From NCBI GenBank assembly GCA_950295325.1, contig OX485805.1:28507501-28571500 (forward strand): a DNA stretch of 64,000 nt, in the 5' to 3' direction. How positions within the stretch are numbered: the first letter of the stretch is position 1; each line of letters starts with the position of its first letter. Of the stretch, positions 38,831 through 52,330 are shown in pieces. Source of the DNA: Polytrichum commune. Taxonomy: Eukaryota > Streptophyta > Polytrichopsida > Polytrichales > Polytrichaceae. Below the pieces are notes generated by a model that searched no databases, was not told the origin of the DNA, and saw only the letters and a list, made by a program, of their open reading frames with translations. The position numbers and the translations under genes are program-made.

Positions 38831-40009
38831 GCACCAGCTTGATTCATATGCATCAAGCTCTCAACCTGGCCCAACTTTTTTCAGGCCCACCCTTGTCACA
38901 TGTAATGTGATGAGGCTCAATTTTAGGTCCCGATGTTCTTGAGGGGAAAGTACAATGAAAAGAATGAACCTTCCATGGACCAACAATATAGATGTTCATT
39001 CCCGGGTAGGGCACTCGCGAAATTTTATTAAACCATGTGAGAAAGAATGTAGGGTATTTTTTATTCATTTGTGAGAAAATTTATACAATTCTTCGATATA
39101 ATGAAGCATCTCTTCAATTACAAAGTTGTGTGTATAAAAAAATAAGGGTACCATATAATGCATCAATTTATCTAATTCTTTCAATCTAAAATAGGGTTGG
39201 GAATAGTAGGTAGAGAAAAAAATATTGAGGTAGAGGTATACAATGCATTTTATGGTGGTCAATGGATGAAAAACTATCCATATTCAATCCAATTTCCCGA
39301 ATGAAAAATTTGGATGACGAGGGTTTTGGTGTTCTTTGCTTTGTGCGTTGTATCTTTGATTTTTGCCTAGGGTTGCTTGCGCCAATGCAGCGCTGCTTTT
39401 GGTACATTGTTTGATGTCTTCAATCTAGACATGGTTTATTGAATTTTCACTACAAACTTTCAAGAGTCCTATGATTCGTCATTCATGGGGTCAAATATAA
39501 AAATTATAAGAAACATAGGGTACTAGAAACTAGTTCACTTGCGACTTTATAAATACAAATAGGGTCATCTAAAATGACAAAAATTAGATTTATATGTACT
39601 GATAGGGTGTAAAGAATTCCAATTTCTTAGATAAATAGCCCCATGATAAATACCCTTCCGTCGCAGATGGGTTATTAAATACATGTATGAGTGCCCTACC
39701 CGGGTGTTCATTATCCAATGGATGAGCCCAATCCGGCTCATGTTGAGAGTCCGGGCGAAGGAAAAGCTCATCCCGATTTCTTCAAGGTGGCCCAAAGGTT
39801 TGGAGCCAAAATTATGCCACCTAGGATGCCACATGGGATGAGTGAGTGTTTGGGCCCAACCCTAGCATAAAGCCATTGGGCCGGATTTGATGAAACCAAG
39901 AGATCCTATTGGGTCAAATTCTTAGAGTTCAAACCGGCCCTCAATCTAGCCCCAAGCATAAAGTGGCCCTTAGACTCTGGGTCTCAATGGTTACTTTTCA
40001 CAATTAGCC

Positions 40010-41360
40010 TCTCTTCTCCTAAGATATTTCATAACATGTTACATTGTTTACGATAGAATGGTATCTAGGTTCACGTACATCCTACTAATTTGGACCCATG
40101 CCATTTCAGCTAGTTGCATCCATGTATATGAATTGAGAATCACTCTTACATAAGCCCCTGGTTATCAAACCTCCACCTTGTTGTTTCCATCCACCGCTCT
40201 TGGACCAGTTCGGAATGGTGGTATAACCACCTCACAACCACCACACTATGCATTGTATATCAGATTTGCAAGGGGTTACTAAATTTCCTAAAGGTCTATG
40301 AAAAATGTCAAGTCTACTAATTGCCAACATGACCACTAAAAGTGAATAACTTTTGAATGGATACTTTTTGCGATAAGTTCCTCCTCCTCTTCTTAGGATG
40401 CTTTTTAACACGTTACACTTTTTATCATAGTATGGTATAGCGTCTTTGGTATACTATTTGCAAAGGGTTACATAAACTGCATGGAGGTATAGAATGTCAC
40501 GTCACGTCCGCTAATATTGTCAAAATAACACTATTTGTCTGAAGTAGATGGGTCTCGGATGGATGAATTTACAATTGGCCCCCCTTCATCCTAGGAAACA
40601 TTGGAATCTTACACCGTTTCATAGTATGATATCTAGTGTTATGTATACGGTTTGCGAAGGGTTGCATTAAAATGCCTAGAGGCTTAAGATTGTCACGTCA
40701 ACGCAATGTATGAGTGGTGGTAGGAACGGAGGAGATCAGAGGAGGAGGGTTACATCGGTCAAATCCGGCGGTCGAGAAAGCACATGCAACGTGGCCTCAC
40801 CAGAAGCCAGAAGTTGCTTTCATTGCCTATAGACTTCTTCTCGACTACTTGTAAAAATGATATTATTTTCCTAAGTAGATGGGTATGAGATGGATGTGTT
40901 TTGCAATTAACCTCCCATGTCTTAGGATTTTTTTGGCACATTACATTGTTACAGTTTATGCTATCCGGTCTCACATATACCATTATTTTGTGACGGGTTA
41001 CATTGAATTGACTAGAGGTCTAGAAATGTCATGTTTGATAATCATCAACATGAGACTATTTGTCTAAAGCAAATGTGTATTTTGGATGGAGTTTTTTTGA
41101 CTAACACCCTTTTTCTCGGATATTTCTATAAAGCTTATTACACTTGTTACCATCGTAGCATGGTAACTATTCTCACACATACTATTTGCAAAGGGTTGCA
41201 TTAAATTGCTTGAAGGACTAGAAATGTTCCATTCGCAATTTGTCAACATGACACATAAAGTAGACAACTCTCAGATAAAATTTTCTAGTGATTTGTCCCC
41301 CTTTTCTAGGGATATTTTTTAACACGTTACACCATTACCATCTTAGTACAGGCCTACCTC
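40010..41360 (+). repeat. degenerate satellite-like array, ~200-250 bp units
   Basis: About six diverged copies share aacacgttacac, accatagtatggtat, atactatttgcaaagggttaca, a phrase like tagaggtctagaaatgtcac and caacatgacac...gtagatgggtct. Blocks begin near 40020, 40390, 40595, 40925, 41115 and 41310. One interval (about 40700-40870) is enlarged by unrelated, GC-richer text that may be an insertion. Confidence 0.7.
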
Positions 41361-44300
41361 TTTAATATGACAAGTTTGGGAACCAAGAAAACCATCATAA
41401 TATCAAGGTGTCATAAATTCAATAATATGACAACTTGGACCTCTTTTTTCATGATTATGAGGTACTTCATACCCCCAGCCGGGGGAGGGGGGGTTGACTT
41501 AGAGAATTTTAGTTGGAATGGTGTGACCAAAGATATGGTGTACTTCATTATTTGTATCTAAAATTTTGAATTTTCTAAAGAGGTAATATATGATGGATAA
41601 GATATGCCATATTGGGTTATAACTAATATAAGCTCTTATATAATATATCCAATGTAGTTTCTTAGATATAATATATGATGTAGTACAAATTATCCTCATG
41701 TTGATAATGGAGTATTTGTGTGTTGTTTGTGCCATTGAGTGTGTAATGCCGACGATTCTAAAACCTAAGTTATTGAAGTTAGAATTTATGGTTGTCATTG
41801 CAAAAGCAATACCATTTGGAACTCGATGTCCCTTGGTGCCATTCCTTGATAGCTTAGCCTTAGTTTTGGCAGTCATATTGTTAGAAAAATCTTTGTTTTT
41901 AATCTCCGGATTTCATTTTTCTATTTTACTTCAATTCATTATTATAAATTAAGGGGTTGAAAACAATACCCCTTCACAATTTGTAAGTAATTATATGAAC
42001 CCTTCAAACACCATGAATTCGATAATTAGGTAGTTGAATGGTTTATTTAATTAGTTTGGGCCATCAAAATACCCTCTACATTAGCACCCCTTCGTTGCAT
42101 GAGATATGCAATCCTCCCTAAGGAATCATCTCCTTGTTCATGAATGTGTCATGAACAAGAAAGCTAAAAAGGTAGTCTCACCATAGGAGCGTTTAATGAA
42201 ACATTTATGAGACTCAAAAAGGCCCTTGGCATGGGGACCTAACTCACGACCTACTCCTTACGAAGGAAATACGGGACCACTATGCTGCAAAGGCAAGGGC
42301 TTCAAAAGTATAACTATCAATGCTTTGAGATGGTTTTAGATTTATTTGTTGCTTTCCCCTTAGCTTACCATTGTTATTCAACCCAAATTTTCAACATGTA
42401 TTCCAAGTTCAGGAATGATGCTGGCAAATGCTCTGGAAGTACTAGGGCCCACATAACTACACTGAATATGATACTTAGTGTCACCAATTCTAATTGTCTT
42501 GCTCAATACTAATTGTAAACTGCGGTGTATCGTCACCGACACTAAATGTTAACCCAACATTATTTGTCATTCCTTGTAAATTTCTTGGGGGATTATAGAT
42601 TTATAGTGCTGCAATTACTGTCACTTACCAAGTGACTTTCCATCCAAATTTCAGTCATCCATGACAGTATTTCATCACAAGTTGCTGACAAGAGAAGGTA
42701 GAGTTTTTGCCAATGGATGAACTCATCCATTGTCCATGACAACATTTGTTCACTTACTCATAAGAAGTGTCATCCAAAAAATTATCATAGTGACATAAAA
42801 TACCATATGACACTAAAAATAAAATTTATTTTAGCCATTATATTACCATTAGCAAGCAGTTAATCGTCCTTGCTATATCAAATTTAACCTACTGTGACAA
42901 ATTTAGACCATGCTTAACAGTCACCAGCATCGGCACTCAGCCTAACCCGACATATTGGTCACACATGATAGTCTAGGCTCTTTCTCAAACAAAGAATAAA
43001 CACAAACTGTGTAAGGTTGTGGATTTCTCACAGCTTTAGCAATGTGGAGATAAAGATGATCTTTGTTCTTGAAAGATCGTATCGACACTTTTGTGAATAA
43101 TGCGTGGCAGATCTTTATGGGGCTTGGGGAACTGTGAATTGAAAGCCAATTACAAACAACCCGCTTTGAGAAGTACCAACAATAACCACTTGGACAACGT
43201 GCCCAAATGTCATCATTGCCACTATTGATTCCCAAATTTTTTGATATAAGGAGAGGTTGCAAACTGGTGCCCTCAACTAAATCACAGGAAAATGGATTAG
43301 AATGTGATGAAATATGGATTGTGGTGATTTAATTACATTAAATTGCATGTTGCATTCTCTGCATGAACACCTTAGCTAACCTGTCTGCTTCAAATCAAAT
43401 GATGACAATTAATTGGTGGTGAAAACATGTAATCAGTAAATCATGAAAAGCGTACATGGTATTCAAAATATCCAATGACACATTTGATAAATTTGTCTAA
43501 ATCTAATGCATGCAAGTCAAGTATCTAAGTTTCTATTTATGTAGGTGGAGAGGACATTGAACTTTGAATAATGCCAAAGACAACTGCACATGCTTGTCAT
43601 GTACCTTCTCCATTTTGGGACTGCACATGAAGTATGATGTGTACAAACAGCAACACCAGTGAACTCAAAGTGTGACGGTAGACAGCTTGACAAGGATGTT
43701 TCATCTCTACAGCTCTAGGCAACAAAACTTTAACCAACCGACAATGCATGTGAAATTCACCAAGAAATTTCAAATTTCATCTCACTTTTGCACAGTATGT
43801 TAGGACAGATATCATCATTATTGCATACATGTGCAGCTACACCAATTATTTTGAATTAGTGCAGATTACAATCTGCAATCATAGTGCTATAACTTCGTCA
43901 AGAGAGTGTCACAGTAATGTTTTACCATTGACACCTTTTTCATGTTCTATAAAGTACATACTATCAATTTGCATCCTCAGCTAAACTATAAAGCACTACA
44001 TAGCTCCATATGATTCAGATACAAATAATCTCACCCACAACTTTAATCAACTTTTATTGTTCAAAAGAGTCCAAGTAAATTCCTACACCGTACAAACTAC
44101 CAGTTTAACAGGGCATTTCACTAAACTACTTACAACATTCAAAGCAGATGCACTAAATGTTAACCCCGTATAGAAAGTACTCCCTTCCGAAATTGCTTCC
44201 TTTTACTGTTACCAGTGTGAGCTTGTTGATACTTCTACAGATGCTGGTCTGCCACCCTCAAGTATGCCAAGATATACTTCACCTAGGACATAGTACTATC

Positions 44301-44532
44301 TGTTCCCAGCCAATTTCCATGGTTGTGAGGAGTGCTAGCCAAAGGCCTACAGAACTTCTGCTCTGCAACTGATAACCAAAGGAGACAAACTGCCAAACCA
44401 AAAAGCCCACTGATTATTAGACACAGAACACCCCCTTCCCTCAATTCAATGCAAAGTACTAGCAGGCATCTCAAAATACAATAGACAAAGCCGATCTCCT
44501 TGACAGCAGAACAGTCTGTAATTCATGGTTTA

Positions 44533-45077
44533 TTACCCCATAGTGTCACTAGCCAACCCATATTGACCAATTTGCAAAAACTCTTCCCTTCTGGCTATGG
44601 TCAAGCAATTCACCTGCTTGATGTACAGAAACTGCTCGACATAATACATCTCTGCAAACAGAAGACAACCAGGAACAAAAGAAGACGCATCCTTGATGCC
44701 ACCAAGGGTTGCACTTGTACCCACAAAGGACTCCAATGTGCTCCTCAGCTTCTGTATTGCATGTAAATCACTCAGATGCCTGTCTGCACACCAAAAAAAG
44801 AAAAGAAAATGCAGGGCTAGTTGTAACTTGCTGATTTAAACACAAGTTTGTTTGAGATCATTACTATATGCTTGCTAACAAACTGTTTCCTATTCATCTT
44901 TTACATCAAACGCAGGGAAAGTACATATTGAAGGATGGGATGACATATGTAAGACAAGTATAGAGCAAGAAATACCTGACTCCCATAAGTCTGCATTGCC
45001 TGATAATGTCATAAAGAGAACAGTATGCCTTTCCTGATGATCTTGGAAGTACCTCTGCTGTTCAATCATTGAATGGG
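44533..45077 (-). other. SMG8 3' untranslated region with a probable intron
   Basis: Downstream of the SMG8 stop, a consensus donor (CAG|GTATTT, exon end 44976) and an acceptor preceded by a T-rich tract (CTTTTTTTGGTGTGCAG, next exon from 44783) define a 192-nt intron, 44784-44975. The flanks also share an open frame of about 116 codons, beginning with an ATG (45081) that overlaps the SMG8 stop as ATGA and continuing in phase across the junction. I do not recognise this peptide. It may be an untranslated exon that happens to be open, or a lineage-specific coding extension in another frame. Confidence 0.5.
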
Positions 45078-48000
45078 TCATTCACAAGTAAATACTCCAA
45101 AACCTCCACGTGCTCTTGACAGCACACGAAGTGCAGTACCCTTGACAAGCCATGGTGTGCGCTCTGGAGCATTCTCTCTGTAACTCAGAGGTGCAAGGGT
45201 ACCATTCTTTTCGACATTGTGATAAACAAATGGCAGCCGCAGTACGAGGAAGCTATCAGGTGGTAGCACTACTTCTGGTGCACTGCAAACGTCCATATGC
45301 TCTTGCTTACCTCCCTCCTGTGTGTAAAGAGTGGGTTTGTCAGTATCTTGATTGACAACCTGCCACTTTGCTAAGAATAACATTGTTTAGTGGAACATGA
45401 AGCTGAAAGACCCGACTGTATCCACCTTGTCAATTCAGTCCACCAGTTATTTCTTCCCTCACAACAAAATGATCACACCAGTAATGGGGAATACAAAAGG
45501 AGCAATTAAACAGCAACAAGGTAAAGGAGCACTTGCACAAGTAAACGGCAGCAGATGCAGAAATATACACTGTGCAGACACTTAAGACTACTACTGCCAG
45601 ACCATGTCCACAATGCATAAAGCCTAAACCCGGCATAAAGAATGGTCCTAGTATTTACCTCAAATCCAACAACTGCTCGGGTTGCAAGTATCAGGGGGGC
45701 CTGAGGCGTGACCTGCACAGTTTTAACCCAGTTTTTTGCAACCCATGCGTTACTTGACTGAAACCTACAACTTCTAATGTACTTTGCAACTTAATAACAG
45801 ACAATCACAGGCCTCTTCACGTCTTAAAATGCCAGAGAGGAATTTAAAAAAAAAATTTAAAAAAAACACAAAGTGTTAAATCCAGGTAATTTTAGAACTG
45901 TACCAGAAAGATGCGTTGAAGCTGGGATATACAACCTGCATACACCATTCCCTCCGGCATTTCCTTGCCACTCTCTGAACCCTCACAGTGAGGACATTGC
46001 ATAAAAATGGGAATATTCATTCCCAAAAGCGAAAGACCCTCCCCAGATGACTTTAATATTCTCATAACATCTGTGCCTTCTTTGGTCTTCTTTTCCGTGA
46101 AGGTAGCTCCTGATGCTGTAGGCATTACCAGATATTGTTCATTCATAACACCTTCTTTTGAATCAGCCCTCATTACTGCATCCAGATCTGAATCCACAGG
46201 TATAGGAAGAGGTTGAGGTATCCCTAGATTCTGAACATGGTCAGCTGACAGTAAAAAACGGTGTCCACGAGGACATTCATGTTCAAACCCAATATACACT
46301 TGAAAATGATGCGTTCTCAATAGTTTGTTGTGGTCAACTAGGGATGAATCCTGAAGAACATCCTTGTGTTCTTTTGATGCATCAGGTGTCATGAAAACCA
46401 GAGTATTCTCCACCACTGTGTTTTTCAGCATATTGATCCGTGATCCTGGACGAGGCTCCTCCTGCATGTTGTCAACTAATGCCCCATTTGATATTTCTCC
46501 TGTGGACTTTAGAGGCTTTGATGGAGTTGTTGGCTGCAGCTTCTTGATCTTCTGTGGTAAAGGAGGGAAGGCAGAGTCCCCGCCATAATTCATATTTGAT
46601 GAGGAGCTTGTTGTTGCTTTTATATTCTCCAATCTAGAAATGGAGGTTCTTGAAGCCACTTTGTAATTATCCATAGATGGACCCTTTTCTGCAACTTTAC
46701 TGTTAAAATTCTGCTCTATCTGCGGCCCTTGCTTATGGGGTACTGAGCCATTTTGGGGCCTAGGGAGAAAGCCTGTAGGTGTCTGTATAGAATAGTGAGG
46801 CCCTACTGCTGGTTCATATGTATCAGGGGTGATATCTGTTTTACTCGCTGGGCCCACTGCAGCTGCACTGCTTTCATACGACACCAATATTTCCCAAAGA
46901 GATAGTTTGTTCTGTTCTGGGATGAACCCAACTTGCATTAGGCCACTGCCAGGTTGATAATATTGTGCACTTCCTAGACGCACAAGGCTCCATGATGTAC
47001 CCCCTAATAGCTTATCACTACTGCTAGCAGGTAAGGATAGTGAAGGTAACATGTTCTCACAATTAGGGAACTGAAAGAAGGTCACATTTGCACTTTCATA
47101 GGTGAAGGGGTCCTTCCTCAACTTCCTGGATCGGCCACATGCACAGGCATGGAGGAACACCACTCTACTTGAATGCTCCTTGATTACTCCGTCTGTTGCC
47201 ACATTAGACAGTTGCACTTGTCATCAACATATAACAAAATATTTTTTATATATGAAAATAATAGAAATTATAAGAAAAAGATCAACATAAAGGACAGGAA
47301 AGTGAACGCAAGATAATACACATAAAGGTCAGCACCTATCAGTGCCATGGTCAATTGAGAAAGCAGTGCATGATACCCTAACTACTAGAAACTAAGTGCT
47401 CATGGAAGGCAGAATCCATGATGCAGAATAAACTTTCAAGAAGAGAAACTCCATCAGTAGTCAGGTTTAGGGTTTTACCTTTCGTATCTCCCTTCTGTCC
47501 CCTGATTTCTGCCTGTCCACCTGTCCTACAAACGTCTGTCATAGGATGTGATATTGGTTCCACACCATTATGTACAAGGTGCCTACAAGGTTTTCCAGTC
47601 AGGCTCACAGCATCACAGAGCTGTCGCCCAGCATGCCAAATGGCTTCACAACTTGCAGTGAGCTTCTCCACAAACAAAGGGACTGCTGGTCCTCTAACCA
47701 TATTATGGAAAACGACAAGCGCTCTCTCAAGGTGTGCAATATGCACAACGGTAGGATACGTGGATGGCAGGTCTTTCAGATAAACCTCAAGCGCCAATGG
47801 AATTGACCTCTTGCACCAGGCCATGGAGAATTTGTGGTCAATGTCAACAGTACTGTCTAGAATGGAGACCACTCCATGAAGAGAAGCTACTCGTTGTTGG
47901 GATACCATTGACAGGTTAGATGTCCCTCCTGTGGGATTCACATTTGGCACACCTAGTGAAATTTGTGAATACCTCCTCACTCCTTTGCGTGGAGAACTAT

Positions 48001-51000
48001 TTTGTACTTTCAGGTTGTCATTTTTGTCACTTATTGCAGAATCAGCTTTTGCATTATCTCGGTTTTCCCAAGCTGAGGTTAGAGCTTCCACAAGAATCTG
48101 AGAGGCAGAAAACCATGCAGTTACTGTCGGAAGATCAGGTGGGTTATGCAGGGGCTTTGTTGCTCCACTTGCCCCTCCAGAAGCACTGGCAGCAGCTGCA
48201 GCAGCAGCAGCAGCCACCATTCCAGCTCCACCTGAACTCCCTGTTGTGGATATCAGCACATGAAAACATTTAAGTTCTCAATACATTTAAGAGTACAGGT
48301 CAGAAAGGTTCCATACACCAGTACCTTGTCATGAAAGAATGCAAAAATACTGTTCCCATTTCTTTGTTCATACCTATTTATGATTATATATAAATATTAT
48401 CAATTCAGCATTGAAACCTGTGTATAATTAAAAGTATTTCAAAATGTAGTCTAATGAGGTGTATAGACCTCAATGTTTCAAGAATGTAATGCAAACATGC
48501 ATGACTACATGTGGGCACACCTGTAGTGGTACTGGCAGTGGGTCCTTTTCCTCTCAGAATGTCTGTATGCCTCAACAGAAAATCCTTGATGGCTTGTATG
48601 TCGTCTGCCACTGGCTCAGTAAGTCCTGCAATACAATGTCATGGATTTGATAGATATTTCTAGCACCTCCGACAAGTTTTTACAAGTGCCAACACCATAC
48701 AGTATCCACACATTATATAACCTCAGGATCTAAGGATTGCTAACATCATGATTCAGATTAGGTTTTGTTTTCTTGTGTGACAGACTTTGCTATCAGAAGA
48801 AACATCTACTTAATCAGAAGAACGCACAGACAACACTTGGTTGAGGAGTAGATCTTAATATCAACAGGCGAAAGAAAAAAGTCTTTCGCAATTAACCATG
48901 AAGGAGAAGGTCACTATAAAGGTATACCTGCCAGATTAAATGCGCGAGTAGAGGATCCCTCCACGTTCCTTGTGTACCTGGCCAGTCCATCAGATATTTC
49001 TTCCAGACCAGCTCCTGGTCGATTAGAAGCTCTATCTACAAAAACAACTGCCCTGCTCTGATCCAGTGCAAAGAGTGCACCTCCAGTGCCAGCTCCACCA
49101 AAAGTGTTCACGCTACCACCAAGGCCTCGAAGACCAATACCACCAGCTGCTACAGAGCCAGTAGAGCCCCCCTCCCCTGCCACACTTGCAAGTGTCCGAC
49201 ATTTCTTTAGCAGGATCCGAATCTGAGTTTCAGTTGATACCTGCATCTTTTTTCGAAGACCTGCTTCCGTTTTGCTCCCAGGCCTATTTGACCCCACAGT
49301 TGACTGTGAAGACCTTGACTGCCTGCTCTGAGTACTTCCAGGAGAATTAGTGCCTGTCCAGATTTGCAAATTGCTAGAAGTTCCTGAACTTTCTGTTGTA
49401 TCTTCAGCAGATCCAGGTGGGCTACACCCAGACCCAGAATCTGTAGACTCTTCCAGGCACACAAAGAGAGTGACAGGTGTGCACTGACCAGGATACAAAA
49501 TGGGAACTGAACTGGACATTGAGGAGCTCTGCGGGCCAGTAAAACCCACCCCACTTCTTCCTGTTGCGTCCCTTGATACTGTCCCTGACCGGAGGGATTG
49601 AGAGGGTCTACTGATGGGTTGGGGAAGAACAACCGGGAGCACTTCAGTCTTCACGAAAGGTGCAAGGGCATGTTTTGCAGTTTGCAATGTTCGGAACATT
49701 CGAAGATACCGTGGATCAAATCGAGATCCCTCTTGAACTATCAAGAGTATGTGACACACCTGAAAGAAATTACTATGAAAATGTTGTTTGTATAGATGTC
49801 TAAGCCAAATATACGACACTCATGACAAAGCACGTTGAAGATTAAACAAACTATCTTCACATGGCAATCTGAAAAACCCATTCCCATCAGATTCTATGTA
49901 CCATCCATAGCTTAGAGAGAATACAGGGTAAATGTCCTCCAGGATTGTTCTCACCAAAACATCTATTAAGCTACAAAAGAACTACCAATACAGGCGTTTA
50001 AAGCTAAAACCCCAAGATTTGCATAAGCTCAAACAAAACCTAGCCCAAGGTGACATCTTGATTTAGTGACGGTACAATCCTAGGTGAGAACATATTCATG
50101 TGATTGAAAATTCTGACCAGCATCTGAAGTACATCTGCTTCAAGGATTCCAGATGTCCAGGAATTAATTCTTCCAAAGCTATTGGGTCGTTCAGATATAG
50201 ACAAAGGAAACATACTCTACACTAGAATGATACCTATATTGACAAGGGTTTGCCTTAATAATTGAAAGTATCAAACAGGGAGAGCCAGATTCTGTTTCCG
50301 TCCCATCTGACTCTCCCATATTTATGACTTGATCAATGAATTCATAATGCGCCTCTAAGGTTGGCATGTCATATGCACAACCTGTAAACTCCAGTTTCCC
50401 GTTACATAAAACCCATTGTGAATTTGAATAAGCATTAAAAGTGTGACCCGGATTACAGAAAGCAGGTCATTAGCCCTTGTTGATCCAGACAGGTTGATGG
50501 CTATCGTGCTCTAGATCTTACAGTCAGTGAATTAAATTAGTTATCCACTCAAATTAAACTCACTCTTACAGAATTCGAAATACTCCCACTTCACTCCAAA
50601 AGTTAGGCAAGCTCTTTGAGTGTGAGTCCAGAAGAGAGAAAATTAGAGGGAAAACCTTACAGAAAACATGAACAGCAAACCGCGTAAACTGTCGGCTTCG
50701 TGTCGCTCCATTCCCTCAGCAAGTCTTTCCCCGGGGATCTTCTTCTCTTCCCTCATGCAATCGTGGGGCAGAGAACCCCAAACATATTGCACATATAAAA
50801 CACCTTTCTCTCTATCGTAATAATTTTTAATCTTGCCATCAATCCAAGACCTGTCTCGCCCATTTCCACTCCCATTCCCAACAACCTTGTTCCCAGTTTT
50901 CTCCTTTGGCACATGTACAGAATCCGATGGAGTACTCACTCCACCACCTTTGTAACCCAACTTGTGATGATCCCTCTGGATACTTGCATCTCTATTCCGA

Positions 51001-51599
51001 GCACTTTCATCTGATTTCCCCTTGCCTTTGCTCTGATGACTTCTCCCACCCTTACCAATGCCATTATCATGATGTGGATGTGGTCTCTCTGTTCCAACTC
51101 CTTGCTGATTATGATTCCTTAAAATTGCATTATCTCCTTCATCCCCTGCAGTATTGAGCTTTGAAGCACATCTGCTGACCGAGAACACTTGCGCAAGAAG
51201 AATGCGATCTAGGAGCTGTGAAGCCTCACATTCTAACCGGCTCACCACGCCTACAACAACAACCTGCTTATTAAGAGGGTCTGTGAGGTTAAGGTCTCCC
51301 CCTTCTTGGTAGTAGGGGGACGGCAGCATAATCCTTGAGGCGTCAGTTGAAGCAACAGCAGGAGTAGCATCATCGAACAGGAGAGAAGGAGAAGGAGTCA
51401 AACGAGCGGAAGGCGATGCAGCTGCTGGCGTAGAAGAAGAGCCCGGAGAGAGCGGGATTGTTGATGATGAGGAGGGATTAGGTAATTGTGGAGGCGACGT
51501 GGGAGAAGAAAGTGCTGCGGAGGAGGACTCTTGCAATGGTTGTTGCGTAGAGGTTGTTGCTGATGACGACGGACGGCTGAGCATCCTCACACTCATCAT
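45078..51599 (-). CDS. SMG8: Nonsense-mediated mRNA decay factor SMG8
   Basis: Seven coding exons join in phase: 50661-51599, 48928-49759, 48521-48625, 47479-48240, 45904-47216, 45659-45712 and 45078-45359, giving 1428 residues. SMG8, with SMG9, binds and restrains the UPF1 kinase SMG1. Recognisable parts are VVVVGVVSRLECEASQLLD in exon 1 (the G-like N-terminal domain, after ~110 Ser/Pro/Ala-rich residues), FMFSV|CHILLIVQEGSRFDP across the exon 1-2 junction, MVRGPAVPLFV and GRQLCDAVSLTGKPCRH in exon 4, the ACACGRSRKLRKDPF cysteine motif in exon 5, WSLVRLG and GFIPEQNKLSLW, and the VVLPPDSFLVLRLPFVY block near the end. A nine-alanine run lies in exon 4. The start is the first ATG after an in-frame stop at 51615. 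Flowering-plant homologs are shorter; the extra length is low-complexity. Arabidopsis lacks SMG1, so an intact SMG8 suggests a lineage that keeps the complex. Confidence 0.92.
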
Positions 51600-51894
51600 G
51601 ATGCTGTTGTGTCTTCATGCAAAAACCCTAGTCCACCCCGCGATGGTGACAACAATACCGCCAAAGCCTCTCTCTCTCTCTCTCTCTCTCTCTCGGTTTG
51701 GAAGCCAACAACAATCAGTTGAGAACCAATTTACACTTCAATAATCAGAGGAGGAGAAACCGATAAAAAGAAGTGCACAGAATCTCTCTCGCTCGCTCGC
51801 TCGCTTTGAGACTTTGAGTCTGGAAGCCAACAACAACCAGTTGAGGATCAATTTGCACTTGAATAATCAGGAGGAGAAATCTTATGTGTGCACA

Positions 51895-51931
<37 letters not shown>

Positions 51932-52330
51932 GTTGTATGTGAAACTGAGCATCGACAACGACGCTCGAGCATCAAATCAAACACTACAGCATTCCAATCC
52001 AAAGCGAGCGGAAGGCAATGGAGCTGGAGAGGAAGAACTTGGAGAAAATTAAATTCTGCAGGAAGGGTTGAAGCAACAATGGAGGCGACGTGGGAGAAGA
52101 AATGGCGTTCTCTCTCTCTCGCTCGCACACAGGCTGTTCGTGAAAGTGTGTTTGAAAGTGAGCATCGACGACAACGTTGCAGGATCAAATCAAGTACCTT
52201 AAAACTTCTTCCAAAGGAGAAAGGAAGGCGATGGAGCTGGAGCAGAAGAACCTGGAATCAGCGGGATTGCGGAGGAAGAATTATTAGGCAACAATTAAAT
52301 TAGGAGACGTCGGAGAAGATAGTGAAATGC
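51400..52330. repeat. tandem decayed copies of the SMG8 5' end, with CT repeats
   Basis: Part of SMG8 exon 1 (about 51405-51530: gagcggaaggcgatgcagct, gcgggattg, ggaggcgacgtgggagaaga) recurs upstream at about 51995-52105 and 52210-52320 in direct orientation and diverged form, with lost reading frames. Between them, ggaagccaacaacaa.cagttgag...aataatcag.ggaggagaaa is also doubled (51700-51765 and 51820-51880). Pure CT tracts lie at about 51669-51693 and 51897-51930. Confidence 0.75.

Larger units (their letters stand above)
37600..44532. other. repeat-rich intergenic DNA, transporter to SMG8
   Basis: No gene recognised in about 7 kb. The left part (37.6-37.85 kb) is purine-rich on the plus strand. 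At 37.98-38.8 kb there are two or three copies of a dispersed repeat, and at 40.0-41.36 kb a satellite-like array. G-rich runs occur near 41483-41492. The frames at 42.9-43.3 kb and elsewhere show no family resemblance. Confidence 0.5.
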
